Counted from the first letter of the stretch, positions 9,751-19,507 are shown. The stretch is DNA of 64,000 nucleotides from Sandaracinobacter neustonicus (GCF_006385875.1 NZ_VFSU01000029.1:54111-118110), one strand, 5' to 3'. The notes: generated from the letters alone by a model not told the origin. A program made the numbers and translations.

Positions 9751-10739
9751 CACAGGTCGGCACCGTCACCTTCGGGCGCCGGCGCGCCATGCTGCGCACG
9801 GCCATGGGCCCCGCGATCGCCGAAGCGATGGCCGATCCGGTGGTGATAGAGATCATGGTCAACCCCGATGGGGTGCTCCGGCTCGACCGTCTGGGGGATG
9901 GGCGGGTCGATACCGGCGTGCGTCTGTCGTCAGCGGACGTGGAGCGGATCGTCCGCCTGGTCGCCGACCACGTCCGCGCCGAAGTGCACGCGGACGCGCC
10001 GATTGTCAGCGCGGAACTGCCGGGCGGCGGCGAGCGGTTCGAAGGCCTGTTGCCGCCGGTAGCGACCGCGCCTTGCTTCGCGATCAGGAAGCCGGCCGTG
10101 AAGGTCCATCGTCTGATCGACTATGTCGCGGGGGGAATGCTGGCCCCGGTACAAGCCGACCTGCTGCGCCGCGCCGTCATCGACCGAAAGAACATCCTGA
10201 TCGCCGGTGGCACGTCATCGGGCAAGACCACCTTCGCCAATGCGCTGCTCGCCGAGATGGCGGGCTTGGACGAGCGGATCATCCTGATCGAGGACACCCG
10301 CGAACTGCAATGCGCCGCGCCGGACACCGTGGCGCTCAGGACCCGGCCCGGCGTCGTCGGCATTGCCGAACTGGTGCGCTCGACGTTGCGCCTGCGTCCC
10401 GACCGCATCGTGGTCGGCGAGGTGCGCGGCGCCGAGGCGCTCGACATGCTGAAGGCGTGGAACACCGGCCATCCCGGCGGCATCGCCACCCTCCACGCCA
10501 ATTCGGCTCACGCGGCCCTCTACCGGCTCGAACAGCTGGTGGCTGAGGGCGTCGTCACCGTGCCCCGCCGGCTGATCGCCGAGGCGATCGACCTGGTGGT
10601 GTTCATCCAAGGCCGGGGAACCGGCCGAAGGATCGAGACCGTGGCCGAGGTCCACGGTCTCGATGCCAGCGGCGGCTACGCCGTCATAGACCTCAACCCC
10701 CCTCAGCTGAAAGCCCTTCTGAAAGGAGACCATCCATGA
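9747..10739 (+). CDS. trbB: Conjugal transfer ATPase TrbB (VirB11 family)
   Basis: A hexameric traffic ATPase at the cytoplasmic base of the mating apparatus, driving pilus assembly and substrate passage. It has 330 residues. The Walker A motif is IAGGTSSGKTTFANALL (about residues 151-167), followed by an IEDTRELQC segment, a RLRPDRIVVGEVRGAEALDM Walker B region and a GHPGGIATLHANSA His box. The start overlaps the previous stop and the end overlaps trbC, both as ATGA, so translation is coupled along the operon. Confidence 0.95.
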   Translation: MTQVGTVTFGRRRAMLRTAMGPAIAEAMADPVVIEIMVNPDGVLRLDRLGDGRVDTGVRLSSADVERIVRLVADHVRAEVHADAPIVSAELPGGGERFEGLLPPVATAPCFAIRKPAVKVHRLIDYVAGGMLAPVQADLLRRAVIDRKNILIAGGTSSGKTTFANALLAEMAGLDERIILIEDTRELQCAAPDTVALRTRPGVVGIAELVRSTLRLRPDRIVVGEVRGAEALDMLKAWNTGHPGGIATLHANSAHAALYRLEQLVAEGVVTVPRRLIAEAIDLVVFIQGRGTGRRIETVAEVHGLDASGGYAVIDLNPPQLKALLKGDHP

Positions 10740-11065
10740 TCGCATTTCTCCGTCCGCGTGCACCCGCTGCATTCATTCCCATCCTGTCGGTCGCGATGCT
10801 GCTGCCGGCTGCGGCCCTTGCCTCTGGCTCGGGCATGCCCTGGGAAGAGCCGCTTCAGGCCGTGCTGGAATCCGTGCAAGGCCCCGTCGCCAAGATCGTC
10901 GCGGTGTTGATCATCATCACCACAGGCCTTGCGCTCGCTTTCGGCGAGACCTCCGGCGGCTTCAGAAAGCTGATCCAGATCGTGTTCGGCCTGTCGATCG
11001 CCTTCGCCGCCTCGAGTTTCTTCCTGTCCTTCTTCTCCTTCGGCGGCGGAGCGCTGATCGGATGA
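10736..11065 (+). CDS. trbC: Conjugal pilin TrbC (VirB2 family)
   Basis: The major pilin subunit of the mating pilus. The 109-residue precursor has a signal sequence up to ALAS near residue 34 and two hydrophobic helices (residues about 52-70 and 82-100) separated by a short FGETSGGFRK turn, the layout expected of VirB2/TrbC pilins. In related systems the pilin is processed and circularised by a TraF peptidase; no TraF gene is visible here. The ends overlap trbB and trbD by 4 bp. Confidence 0.9.
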   Translation: MIAFLRPRAPAAFIPILSVAMLLPAAALASGSGMPWEEPLQAVLESVQGPVAKIVAVLIIITTGLALAFGETSGGFRKLIQIVFGLSIAFAASSFFLSFFSFGGGALIG

Positions 11066-11319
11066 GCGTCGAGGGCTTCGAGGTCCCGGTGCACCGGGCG
11101 CTGACCGAGCCGATCCTGCTCGGCGGCGCGCCGCGCGGCGTGGCGATCCTCAACGGCACGCTCGCCGCCGCCCTGGGCCTCGGGCTCCAGCAATGGATTG
11201 CGGGCCTCGTGGTCTGGCTCGCCGGGCATAGCCTGGCGGTCTTCGCCGCGAAACGCGATCCCGAGTTCGCCGACGTCGGCGCCCGGCATCTTCGCCAGAA
11301 GGGATGGTGGTCATGCTGA
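11062..11319 (+). CDS. trbD: Conjugal transfer protein TrbD (VirB3 family)
   Basis: A small inner-membrane protein (85 residues) that works with the TrbE ATPase in pilus biogenesis. The N terminus MSVEGFEVPVHRALTEPILLGGAPR is typical of TrbD/VirB3, followed by one long hydrophobic hairpin (about residues 28-55) and the DPEFADVGARHLR tail. It overlaps trbC at the start (ATGA) and the beginning of trbE at its end. Confidence 0.9.
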   Translation: MSVEGFEVPVHRALTEPILLGGAPRGVAILNGTLAAALGLGLQQWIAGLVVWLAGHSLAVFAAKRDPEFADVGARHLRQKGWWSC

Positions 11320-13775
11320 ACCTGCGCGAATATCGCCAGTCCGCCGACCGGCTCGCCGACCATCTGCCCTGGGCCGCGCTGGTCGCGCCGGGCGTGGTGC
11401 TGAACAAGGACGGCGGCTTCCAGCGCACCCTACGTTTTCGGGGGCCAGACCTGGAGTCCGCGACCGAAGCCGAACTGGTCTCGGTCTGTGCCCGCGCCAA
11501 CAACGCGCTGCGTCGTCTCGGCTCGGGCTGGGCCCTGTTCTTCGACGCCGAGCGCATCGAGGCGCTGGGCTATCCCGACAGCGACTTCCCTGATCCGGCC
11601 TCCTGGCTGGTGGATGAGGAACGCCGAGGGCATTTCGACGGCCGGCGTGGTCAGCATTTCGAGAGCGTCTATCATCTGACGCTCTATTATCTGCCGCCGG
11701 CCGATCAGGTCAGCCGGGCCGAACGCGCCTTGCTGGAACGCGACGGCCCGCAGGTCGGACGCGACTGGCGCCAGGAACGGCGCGCCTTCGTCGCCGAGAC
11801 CGATCGGGTGCTGGATCTGCTGTCCGGCTTCATGCCGGAGGTCCGCGCGCTCGACGACGCCGAGACCCTGACCTTCCTGCACGGAACCATCTCGACCCGG
11901 CGCCATCCCGTCGCCGTGCCCGAAACGCCGATGTATCTGGACGGCCTGCTGGTCGACACGCCGTTGTCCGGCGGGATCGAGCCGATGCTGGGCGACCGGC
12001 ATCTGAGGACGGTGACGATCCTTGGATTCCCCAACGCCACGCGGCCCGGAGTCCTCGACGCACTCAACCATCAGGACTTCGCCTATCGCTGGGCGACCCG
12101 GTTCATCGGCCTCGACAAGACCGCCGCCAACAAGGCGCTGACCCGTGTCCGGCGGCAATGGTTCAACAAGAGGAAGTCGATCGCGCAGCTGATGCGCGAG
12201 GTGATGACCAACGAGCCGGTTCCGCTCACCGACAGCGACGCCGACAACAAGGTGGCGGACGCCGACCTGGCCTTGCAGGCGCTCGGCAGCGACCATGTCG
12301 CCTTCGGTTATCTCACCACCACCATCACCGTCGGCGACGAGGACCGGGCGGCCGCGGACGAGAAGGTCCGCATCGTCGAGCGCATCGTCAACGGTCTCGG
12401 TTTCACCTGTATCCGGGAATCCGTCAACGCCGTCGAAGCCTGGCTCGGCAGTTTGCCCGGTCATGTCTACGCCAATGTGCGCCAGCCGCTGGTCCACACG
12501 CTGAACCTCGCCCATCTGATGCCGCTGTCGGCGGTATGGGCCGGGCCGGCGCGCAACGATCATCTCGACGGCCCGCCGCTGCTCTACGCGGAGACGAGCG
12601 GAACCACGCCGTTCCGGCTCTCGACCCATGTCGGCGACGTCGGCCACATGCTGATCGTCGGTCCGACCGGCGCGGGCAAGTCCGTCCTGCTGGCGCTGCT
12701 GGCCTTGCAGTTCCGTCGTTACGTCGGCTCGCAGGTCTATGTCTTCGACAAGGGGTATTCGGCCCGCGCCGCTGTCCTCGCCATGGGCGGCGAGCATCAC
12801 GCACTCGGCGAAAGCGAGACGCTCGCCTTCCAGCCCATGCGCGACATTGACGACGACGCCGAACGCGCCTGGGCGGCCGACTGGATCGCCGGCCTGCTAG
12901 CCCACGAGAAGGTCGGCGTCACCCCGGAGGTCAAGGACGCCCTGTGGTCGGGCCTGACCAGCCTTTCCGGTGCGCCGCCGGAGGAACGCACGCTCACAGG
13001 CCTGTCAGTCCTGCTCCAGTCCCACGCACTGAAGGCCGCCTTGTCGCCCTGGACGCTGGAGGGGCCGTTCGGACAGCTGCTCGACGCCGCCGAGGATCGG
13101 TTGACCCTGTCTGACGTCCAGTGTTTCGAAACCGAATCCCTGATGAACACCGCCAGCGTCGTTCCGCCGGTGCTGACCTATCTGTTCCACCGGCTGGAGG
13201 CGCGGTTCGATGGGCGGCCGACCCTGCTGATCCTCGACGAGGCCTGGGTCTTTCTCGACAATCCCATTTTTGCCCAGCGCATCCGCGAATGGCTGAAAGT
13301 GCTGAGGAAGAAGAACGTCAGCGTGGTCTTCGCCACCCAATCCCTCGCCGACATCGCCGACAGCGCCATCGCGCCCGCCATCATAGAGAGCTGTCCGCAG
13401 CGCATCTTCTTGCCCAACGACCGCGCCATCGAGCCGCAGGCCCGCGCCGCCTATGAGCGGTTCGGCCTCAATGAGCGGCAGATCGAGCTGATCGCCCGGG
13501 CTACGCCCAAGCGGCACTATTATCTCCAGTCCCGGCGCGGGAACCGCCTGTTCGAACTGGCGATGGGCCCGATCGCGCTCACCCTGTGCGGTGCCTCCGA
13601 TCCCGCCACCCAGATTCTGATCGACGACCTGTTGCGCGAGGAAGGGCTGGAAGGCTTCACGCCCGCCCTCCTCGAAGCGCGCGGTCTCTCTTGGGCCGCC
13701 GACCTCCTGCGCGATTTTCCCGGCGCGGTCACGGCGGCCCCCTTCATCCCCGAGCAGAAGGAGCTATCCCTATGA
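11313..13775 (+). CDS. trbE: Conjugal transfer ATPase TrbE (VirB4 family)
   Basis: The large ATPase that energises assembly of the type IV secretion channel. The product is 820 residues from the ATG at 11313, which has an AGAAGGGA ribosome-binding site about 9 bp upstream; an in-frame ATG at 11304 is possible. The Walker A motif is IVGPTGAGKSVLLALLAL (about residue 450), and LLILDEAWVFLDN (about residue 640) supplies Walker B. The N-terminal CagE/TrbE domain fills residues 1-430. The gene overlaps trbD upstream and the trbJ start downstream. Confidence 0.95.
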   Translation: MLNLREYRQSADRLADHLPWAALVAPGVVLNKDGGFQRTLRFRGPDLESATEAELVSVCARANNALRRLGSGWALFFDAERIEALGYPDSDFPDPASWLVDEERRGHFDGRRGQHFESVYHLTLYYLPPADQVSRAERALLERDGPQVGRDWRQERRAFVAETDRVLDLLSGFMPEVRALDDAETLTFLHGTISTRRHPVAVPETPMYLDGLLVDTPLSGGIEPMLGDRHLRTVTILGFPNATRPGVLDALNHQDFAYRWATRFIGLDKTAANKALTRVRRQWFNKRKSIAQLMREVMTNEPVPLTDSDADNKVADADLALQALGSDHVAFGYLTTTITVGDEDRAAADEKVRIVERIVNGLGFTCIRESVNAVEAWLGSLPGHVYANVRQPLVHTLNLAHLMPLSAVWAGPARNDHLDGPPLLYAETSGTTPFRLSTHVGDVGHMLIVGPTGAGKSVLLALLALQFRRYVGSQVYVFDKGYSARAAVLAMGGEHHALGESETLAFQPMRDIDDDAERAWAADWIAGLLAHEKVGVTPEVKDALWSGLTSLSGAPPEERTLTGLSVLLQSHALKAALSPWTLEGPFGQLLDAAEDRLTLSDVQCFETESLMNTASVVPPVLTYLFHRLEARFDGRPTLLILDEAWVFLDNPIFAQRIREWLKVLRKKNVSVVFATQSLADIADSAIAPAIIESCPQRIFLPNDRAIEPQARAAYERFGLNERQIELIARATPKRHYYLQSRRGNRLFELAMGPIALTLCGASDPATQILIDDLLREEGLEGFTPALLEARGLSWAADLLRDFPGAVTAAPFIPEQKELSL

Positions 13776-14491
13776 ACCGCAGATTCATGCTCGCCGTGCT
13801 GGCGGCGACCGTTGGAGGGTTCGCCCTCCCGGCGACCCCGGCCGCCGCGCAATGGACGGTGTTCGATCCGACCAACTACACCCAGAACGTGCTGACGGCC
13901 GCCCGGACGCTCCAGCAGATCAACAACCAGATCTCCAGCCTGCAGAACCAGGCGACCATGCTCCAGAACATGGCGCGCCAGCTCCAGCGGCTCGACTTCT
14001 CCACGCTCAACGAGATCACCCGGTCGATGCAGCGCATTGATGCGCTGATGACCCAGGCCCAGGGCATCGCCTTCGACATCGCTTCCACGGATGAGGCGCT
14101 TCGGGACCGATTCCCCGAGGTGTTCGATACGGCGATGACGACCGACGCCATGTTGCAGCAGGCGCAGGCTCAGCTTCAGGCCGCGACCCGGGCCTTCCGC
14201 CAGACCATGCGGGTTCAGGCCCAGGTGGTGGAGAATATCCAGTCCGACGGCCCCTTGCTGACCGAACTCGTGACCCAGAGCCAGGGCGCCACCGGGAGCC
14301 TTCAGGCGCAGCAGGCGACCAACCAGCTCCTCGCCGTCTCCGCGCGCCAGCAACTTCAGCTCCAGGCGATGATGGCGGCGCAGTATCGCGCCGAAGCCGT
14401 CGAACAGGAACGCCAGCGCCAGGCCATGGCGGCGGCGCGCGAGCGGACGCGTCGTTTCATCGGTTCGCCCAACGCCTACACGCCGGACTGA
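13772..14491 (+). CDS. trbJ: Conjugal transfer protein TrbJ (VirB5 family)
   Basis: A secreted minor pilus component. The 239-residue protein has a signal peptide cleaved near AAAQ (residue 26). The mature part is almost entirely helical and glutamine-rich (for example ARTLQQINNQISSLQNQATM), the coiled-coil character seen in TrbJ. It ends with the RRFIGSPNAYTPD tail. The start overlaps the trbE stop (ATGA). No separate TrbK entry-exclusion gene is visible in the 10 bp before trbL. Confidence 0.9.
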   Translation: MNRRFMLAVLAATVGGFALPATPAAAQWTVFDPTNYTQNVLTAARTLQQINNQISSLQNQATMLQNMARQLQRLDFSTLNEITRSMQRIDALMTQAQGIAFDIASTDEALRDRFPEVFDTAMTTDAMLQQAQAQLQAATRAFRQTMRVQAQVVENIQSDGPLLTELVTQSQGATGSLQAQQATNQLLAVSARQQLQLQAMMAAQYRAEAVEQERQRQAMAAARERTRRFIGSPNAYTPD

Positions 14492-14501
14492 GGCGTCCAC
14501 C

Positions 14502-15851
14502 ATGGACCCGAACCCGGACCTTAACATCATCGACCGCTTCATGGCGGCCTTCATCGCCTATATCGACAGCGGGTTCGGCCTGCTGGGCGGCGATGTCGCC
14601 TTCCTGACCACGGTGCTGATCGGCATCGACGTGACGCTCGCCGCCCTGTGGTGGGCGATGGACGCCGATCGCGACATCCTGGGCCGGTTCCTCAAGAAGA
14701 TTCTCTATGTCGGCGCCTTCGCCTTCATCATCTCCAACTTCCAGCGCCTGGGCGACATCGTCTATCGCAGTTTCGCCGGGCTCGGCATCACGGCAGGCGG
14801 CGGGGGGATTTCGGCGGACGATCTGCTGCGGCCCGGCAAACTCGCCAGCGTCGGCTTCGAGGCGGCCTGGCCGCTGGTCGAGGTCATCCCCGACATGCTC
14901 GGCTTCCCCGAGGTGTTCGGTAATCTTTTGACCGTTCTGGTGCTGCTGGTCGCCTGGCTGCTGGTGGTGCTGGCCTTCTTCATCCTGGCCATCCAGCTCT
15001 TCATCTGCGTGATCGAGTTCAAGCTCACCACGCTCGCCGGGTTCGTGCTGGTGCCCTTCGCCCTATGGAACAAGACCAGCTTCCTGGCCGAACGGGTGCT
15101 GGGGAACGTCGTCTCCTCCGGCCTGAAGGTGATGGTGTTCGCCGTCATCGTCGGCATCGGCTCGGGCTTCTTCGACAGCTTCATCGCGGCCGGCGGAGCG
15201 GAGCCGGATATCGCCTCGGCCATGACCCTCGTGCTTGGGGCCTTTACGCTGCTCGGCCTGGGCATATTCGGCCCGGGCATCGCAAGCGGCCTGGTCTCGG
15301 GCGCGCCGCAGCTCGGCGCGGGCGCGGCGGTCGGCACGGTGGCGGGCGCGGCGATCATGGGGGCGGGCGGCGCGGCGCTCGGCGCGCGGGCGCTTGGCGC
15401 GGCGGCGTCCGGCGGCATGGCGGCGATGCGCGCCGGCACGGCGATGGGCTCGGCGGCGCAGGCCTCCTGGCAACTCGGCCAGGCGACCTCGGGCAGTTCG
15501 AGCGTCGGCGCCGGCCTCGGCGGCGTCGCCAGTGCGGCCGGCGGCGCGGCCATGCAGGGGGCACGTTCCGCAGCTTCACGCGTCGCCCAACCTTTTCGTG
15601 AGAGCGTCCAGCGCGGCCGCGATGCGGCGTGGGCGGCGACCGGCGGCGCGCCGCCGACAGGATCACAAAGTTTCGATGCATCGACCGGCGCTCCCTCCGG
15701 CGCGGGATCATCGCCTTCGAGCATGCCCGCCTGGGCGCAGAAAATGCGCAGCGAACAGACTGCCCGTCATCGCCGTCAGATGCTCCTGCACACCGTCAAG
15801 GACGGCGATCGTGGCGGCGCGGGCGCCAACCCAAGCCTCAAGGAGGACTAG
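14502..15851 (+). CDS. trbL: Conjugal transfer protein TrbL (VirB6 family)
   Basis: A polytopic inner-membrane channel component. The 449-residue product has at least five hydrophobic segments between residues 30 and 270. A glycine/alanine-rich region follows (about 275-345), then a serine-rich hydrophilic cytoplasmic tail with MPAWAQKMRSEQTARHRRQM near the end, as in other TrbL proteins. The stop TAG abuts the trbF start with no spacer. Confidence 0.93.
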   Translation: MDPNPDLNIIDRFMAAFIAYIDSGFGLLGGDVAFLTTVLIGIDVTLAALWWAMDADRDILGRFLKKILYVGAFAFIISNFQRLGDIVYRSFAGLGITAGGGGISADDLLRPGKLASVGFEAAWPLVEVIPDMLGFPEVFGNLLTVLVLLVAWLLVVLAFFILAIQLFICVIEFKLTTLAGFVLVPFALWNKTSFLAERVLGNVVSSGLKVMVFAVIVGIGSGFFDSFIAAGGAEPDIASAMTLVLGAFTLLGLGIFGPGIASGLVSGAPQLGAGAAVGTVAGAAIMGAGGAALGARALGAAASGGMAAMRAGTAMGSAAQASWQLGQATSGSSSVGAGLGGVASAAGGAAMQGARSAASRVAQPFRESVQRGRDAAWAATGGAPPTGSQSFDASTGAPSGAGSSPSSMPAWAQKMRSEQTARHRRQMLLHTVKDGDRGGAGANPSLKED

Positions 15852-16682
15852 ATGCTCTTCAAACGCCCCATCCAGCGTTATGGTCAGACGCCCGAACCGG
15901 AAACGCCCTATCAACGCGCCGGTCAGCTCTGGGACGAGCGCATCGGCTCGGCCCGCGTCCAGGCCCGGAACTGGCGCCTGGTCGCCTTCGGCTGCCTGAC
16001 GCTCTCCGGCGGGCTCGCCGTCGGCAATGTCTGGCAGTCGATGCAAAGCCGCGTCGCGCCCTATGTGGTCGAGGTCGACCGGCTGGGCGAGGCCCGTTCG
16101 GTTGCGCCCGCCATCCAGAATTACAAACCGACCGATGGCCAGATCGCCTGGCACCTGGGCCGGTTCGTCATGAACGTCCGCTCGGTGTCCACCGATCCGG
16201 TGCTGGTCAAGAAGGCCTGGCTCGACGCCTATGATTTCGCCACCGGCCGGGCCGCGCTGTTCCTCAACGACCATGCCCGCGCCAACGACCCGTTCTCGCA
16301 GATCGGCCAGCGCAGCGTCTCCGTGCAGGTGACGAGCGTCGTGCGCGCCTCGGACTCCTCCTTCCAGGTCAAATGGGTCGAGCAGACCTACGAGCGCGGT
16401 AGTCTCGCCCGCACCGAGCGCTGGACGGCCATGCTGACGGTCGCGATGCAGCCGCCCCGGACCGCCGATACGCTGCGCAAGAACCCGCTCGGCCTGTTCG
16501 TCGACGCCATCGACTGGTCCCGCGAACTCGACCCGGTCGCGACCGCGACGGGGAGGACACCCGAGGTGACGGGCAGACGGTCGGCCCAGCCGGAACCGGC
16601 GGGAGATGTGTCCGAGACCGGGACGTCGCTGTCGCCGGCCCCCGTCGATCCCACCCCCATTGCTGAAGGAGATACGCCATGA
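15852..16682 (+). CDS. trbF: Conjugal transfer protein TrbF (VirB8 family)
   Basis: A bitopic inner-membrane assembly factor of the mating channel. The 276-residue product begins with a cytoplasmic stretch carrying RYGQTPEPETPYQRAGQLWDER. A single membrane helix follows at about residues 38-58, then a periplasmic VirB8-like domain including FQVKWVEQTYERG. The C-terminal 50 residues are proline/threonine-rich and probably disordered. It overlaps trbG by 4 bp. Confidence 0.93.
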   Translation: MLFKRPIQRYGQTPEPETPYQRAGQLWDERIGSARVQARNWRLVAFGCLTLSGGLAVGNVWQSMQSRVAPYVVEVDRLGEARSVAPAIQNYKPTDGQIAWHLGRFVMNVRSVSTDPVLVKKAWLDAYDFATGRAALFLNDHARANDPFSQIGQRSVSVQVTSVVRASDSSFQVKWVEQTYERGSLARTERWTAMLTVAMQPPRTADTLRKNPLGLFVDAIDWSRELDPVATATGRTPEVTGRRSAQPEPAGDVSETGTSLSPAPVDPTPIAEGDTP

Positions 16683-17671
16683 GACGTTTGACCTTGGCCG
16701 GGGCCTCGGCCCTGGCGCTCGCCGCCTGCGCAGGCAAGACCCCGCCGCCGGCCATCACCTATGACGCCGCTGACTTCCAGCCAGCGACCGTTGAGGCGGA
16801 ACTGCCCGGCCCGGTCGAGATCGTCGAAACGGCCGTGCCGTTGCCGCTACCGGGTCAGTTGCAACCGCCGCCGTCGGTTCGAAGCGAGACGGGGCGCCGA
16901 GACAATCGGCCTCCGACGGCGCGGGTGGACGCGGCCAATCGCGCCGCGACGCAGGAGCCGTCGAGCGCGGGCTACATCAACGCGGTGCAGGTCTATCCCT
17001 GGACCGAAGGCGCGCTCTACCGGCTCTATGCCGCGCCGGAACGGGTCAGCGACATCGCCCTCCAGCCCGGTGAGCAACTGGTGGCGGTCTCGGCCGGCGA
17101 CACCGTGCGCTGGGTGATCGGCGACACCACCAGCGGCGCGGGCGAGACCGCCCGTGTGCATGTCCTCGTGAAGCCGTTCGCGCCTGGGCTCGCCACCAAC
17201 ATGATCATCACGACGGATAGGCGGGCCTATCACCTGGCGCTGGAAAGCACCGACGCCACCGCCATGGCCGCAGTGTCCTGGACCTATCCGCAGGACCGGC
17301 TGATGGCGCTCCAGCGCCAGAACGCCCGTGCCGAGGAAGCCCGGCCGGTCGCGGAGAACATCGCGCTGACCAATCTGCGCTTCCGCTACGCCATCACCGG
17401 CGACAGCCCGCCGTGGCGTCCGGTCCGCGCCTGGGACGACGGCTCCAAGGTCTATATCGAGTTCCCCGGCCGTCTTGACCAGGGCGAGGCGCCACCGCTG
17501 TTCGTGGTCGGGCCGCTTGGGGAAGCCCAACTGGTGAACTACCGGGTCAGCGGCCATCACTATATCGTCGACCGGCTGTTCGCCGCCGCCGAGCTGAGGC
17601 TTGGCGAGAACCCGCAGCAGGTCGTGCGGATCGCCCGCACCGATACACAGGGCGGGAGGGCGCGGCGATGA
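16679..17671 (+). CDS. trbG: Conjugal transfer protein TrbG (VirB9 family), lipoprotein-like
   Basis: The outer-membrane-associated core component that pairs with TrbI. It has 330 residues. The N terminus ends in ALAACAGK, a lipobox with Cys19 (or thereabouts), suggesting lipid anchoring. The VirB9/CagX domain spans about residues 100-325 with YPWTEGALYRLYAAPERVSD and the C-terminal VNYRVSGHHYIVDRLFAAAELRLG. The ends overlap trbF and trbI by 4 bp each. Confidence 0.93.
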   Translation: MRRLTLAGASALALAACAGKTPPPAITYDAADFQPATVEAELPGPVEIVETAVPLPLPGQLQPPPSVRSETGRRDNRPPTARVDAANRAATQEPSSAGYINAVQVYPWTEGALYRLYAAPERVSDIALQPGEQLVAVSAGDTVRWVIGDTTSGAGETARVHVLVKPFAPGLATNMIITTDRRAYHLALESTDATAMAAVSWTYPQDRLMALQRQNARAEEARPVAENIALTNLRFRYAITGDSPPWRPVRAWDDGSKVYIEFPGRLDQGEAPPLFVVGPLGEAQLVNYRVSGHHYIVDRLFAAAELRLGENPQQVVRIARTDTQGGRARR

Positions 17672-18933
17672 CTGACACGCCCATCGAACCGGCTGCGCCA
17701 GCCGCGGCGGCTCCCCCGAACCCGCCGCCCAAGGCGCCGGCGGAAGCCCTGACCCTTCGCGCCGCCCCACGCCGCATCGTCCGGTTCAAGCGCGGCGTCG
17801 TCATCGGCGGCGCGGCGGCCGGATCGCTGGCGATCGCCGGCGTCGCCTGGATGGCGCTGGGGCCAAGTGCGATCCATATCGTCGATCAGGCGGACGATCA
17901 GGTCATCGCCGATCGACGCACACCCGCCGACGCCGTGGCGAACCTTCCCGGCGACTATGGTGCGGTTCCGCAACTCGGGCCGCCTCTGCCCGGCGATCTC
18001 GGTCGGCCAGTTCTAGAACGCCAGCGCCAGTTGGAGGCGCAGGGCGGGACCCTGCCGGAGGCTGGGACCAGAGCGGCGATGACGCCGGAGGAACAGGCGG
18101 CCGAGGCCGAACGCCAGCGTCTCGCCGCCCAGGCCAGCCAGGCGCGCGAGGCCGGGGTGGTCGCTCAGTCCTCGGTTCGCGCGGCGACGCCGCTCGCGGC
18201 GCTACCCGAGGGGACGATAGTGACGACGCAGGGCGGGACCGCCGCCGGCGACGGTCGGATCGCCCTCGATCCCGAGCGGGACCCCAACAGCCAGCAACGC
18301 AAGCTGGACTTCCTTGGCCAGCCGGCGGTGGGTGGAACCGCCAACGCCCATGTCCTCCATACGCCGGCCACGCCCTATCAGGTGATGGCGGGCAGCGTCA
18401 TCGCCGCCAGCCTGATCACCGGCATCAACTCCGACCTGCCGGGGCTGGTGACGGCTCAGGTGACGGAGAATGTCTATGACACGGTCACCGGGCGGACGCT
18501 GCTGATCCCGCAAGGATCGCGTCTGGTCGGGAGCTATGACAGCGTGGTGGCCTTCGGCCAGAGCCGGGCGCTGCTGGTCTGGCAGCGGATCATCCTGCCC
18601 GATGGCGCGTCCATCCAGATCGACAACCTGCCGGCCACCGACGCCGCCGGCTACGCTGGTCTGTCGGACAAGGTGGAATTCCACACCTGGCGGCTGCTCA
18701 AGGGGGTGGCCCTGTCCACCTTGCTCGGCGTCGGGACAGAACTGACGCTGGACGACGAAAGCGATCTCGTCCGCGCGGTGCGGGAGTCCAGCCAGCAGTC
18801 CGCCAGTCAGGCCGGGCAGCAGATCGTCACCAGGAACCTCAACATCCAACCCACCATAACCATCCGCCCAGGTTGGCCGCTGCGCGTGATCGTCCATTCG
18901 GACCTGACCCTGCGGCCGTGGGCGGGACGCTGA
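17668..18933 (+). CDS. trbI: Conjugal transfer protein TrbI (VirB10 family)
   Basis: The scaffold that spans inner to outer membrane in the transfer channel. It has 421 residues: a proline/alanine-rich cytoplasmic N terminus, a membrane helix near residues 47-66, and a helical periplasmic linker rich in Gln/Ala around residues 110-175. The conserved VirB10 barrel follows from about 225 to the end (VMAGSVIAASLITGINSDLP, LIPQGSRLVGSYDS, GYAGLSDKVEFHTWRL). It is the last trb gene; DUF2274 follows 13 bp downstream. Confidence 0.94.
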   Translation: MTDTPIEPAAPAAAAPPNPPPKAPAEALTLRAAPRRIVRFKRGVVIGGAAAGSLAIAGVAWMALGPSAIHIVDQADDQVIADRRTPADAVANLPGDYGAVPQLGPPLPGDLGRPVLERQRQLEAQGGTLPEAGTRAAMTPEEQAAEAERQRLAAQASQAREAGVVAQSSVRAATPLAALPEGTIVTTQGGTAAGDGRIALDPERDPNSQQRKLDFLGQPAVGGTANAHVLHTPATPYQVMAGSVIAASLITGINSDLPGLVTAQVTENVYDTVTGRTLLIPQGSRLVGSYDSVVAFGQSRALLVWQRIILPDGASIQIDNLPATDAAGYAGLSDKVEFHTWRLLKGVALSTLLGVGTELTLDDESDLVRAVRESSQQSASQAGQQIVTRNLNIQPTITIRPGWPLRVIVHSDLTLRPWAGR

Positions 18934-18946
18934 GAAAGGAGCCATC

Positions 18947-19162
18947 ATGCTGAAGCTCGCCAAATTGCCCGACCGGACGCCGGTCAAGATCACCATCACG
19001 GTCATGCCGGACCTCAACCGGGCGCTCGCGGACTATGCAACCCTCTATCGCGAGACTTATGGCGAGAAGGCCGACGTCGCCGATCTCATTCCCGCCATGC
19101 TCGATGCGTTTCTCGCCGGAGATCGCGAATTCGCGAAGGCGCGCAGGGACAAGGAGGGCTGA
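18947..19162 (+). CDS. DUF2274 family protein
   Basis: A 71-residue protein beginning MLKLAKLPDRTPVKITITVM, matching the DUF2274 family regularly found immediately after trbI in Trb-type ICEs and plasmids. The central DLNRALADYATLYRETYG and DLIPAMLDAFLAGD segments suggest a ribbon-helix-helix-like fold, so a DNA-binding role is possible but unproven. It has a good GAAAGGAG ribosome-binding site 6 bp before the ATG. Confidence 0.8.
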   Translation: MLKLAKLPDRTPVKITITVMPDLNRALADYATLYRETYGEKADVADLIPAMLDAFLAGDREFAKARRDKEG

Positions 19163-19165
19163 GCC

Positions 19166-19507
19166 GTGGCCGTCATCGGGACGTTCAGACCTTCGAAGCA
19201 GGGCGGATGGGAGGGGCGAATTCTGACCCTCACCATCGATCGTAAGGTCAGGTTCGTCCCAAACGACAATCGCCAAAGCGAACAGGCGCCAGCCTTCCTC
19301 GCTCTGGTGGGCTGGTCGCGGATCGGCGAAGCGTGGGAGGCGCGATCTCGAGGTGACAACTCTCGCGATTTCCTGCGGGTTCAGCTGTTCGATCCCATCT
19401 GGCCCGAGCCTCTGAGGGGAGCACTGTTTCCAGCGCCAAATGGGTTGTCCGCGGAACTGGTATGGAGCCGTTCCGATCCCACCAAGGAGTCGGGCCGTGG
19501 ACCATGA
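19166..19507 (+). CDS. DUF736 family protein
   Basis: A 113-residue product starting at a GTG at 19166, 4 bp after the DUF2274 stop, with AAGGAGGG upstream. The N-terminal AVIGTFRPSKQGGWEGRILTL stretch, RFVPNDNRQSEQAPAF and the tail ELVWSR match DUF736, a small family encoded near relaxase and replication genes in alphaproteobacterial conjugative elements. Function is unknown. It usually lies on the relaxase side of the element, so its place after trbI hints at module rearrangement. Confidence 0.75.
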   Translation: MAVIGTFRPSKQGGWEGRILTLTIDRKVRFVPNDNRQSEQAPAFLALVGWSRIGEAWEARSRGDNSRDFLRVQLFDPIWPEPLRGALFPAPNGLSAELVWSRSDPTKESGRGP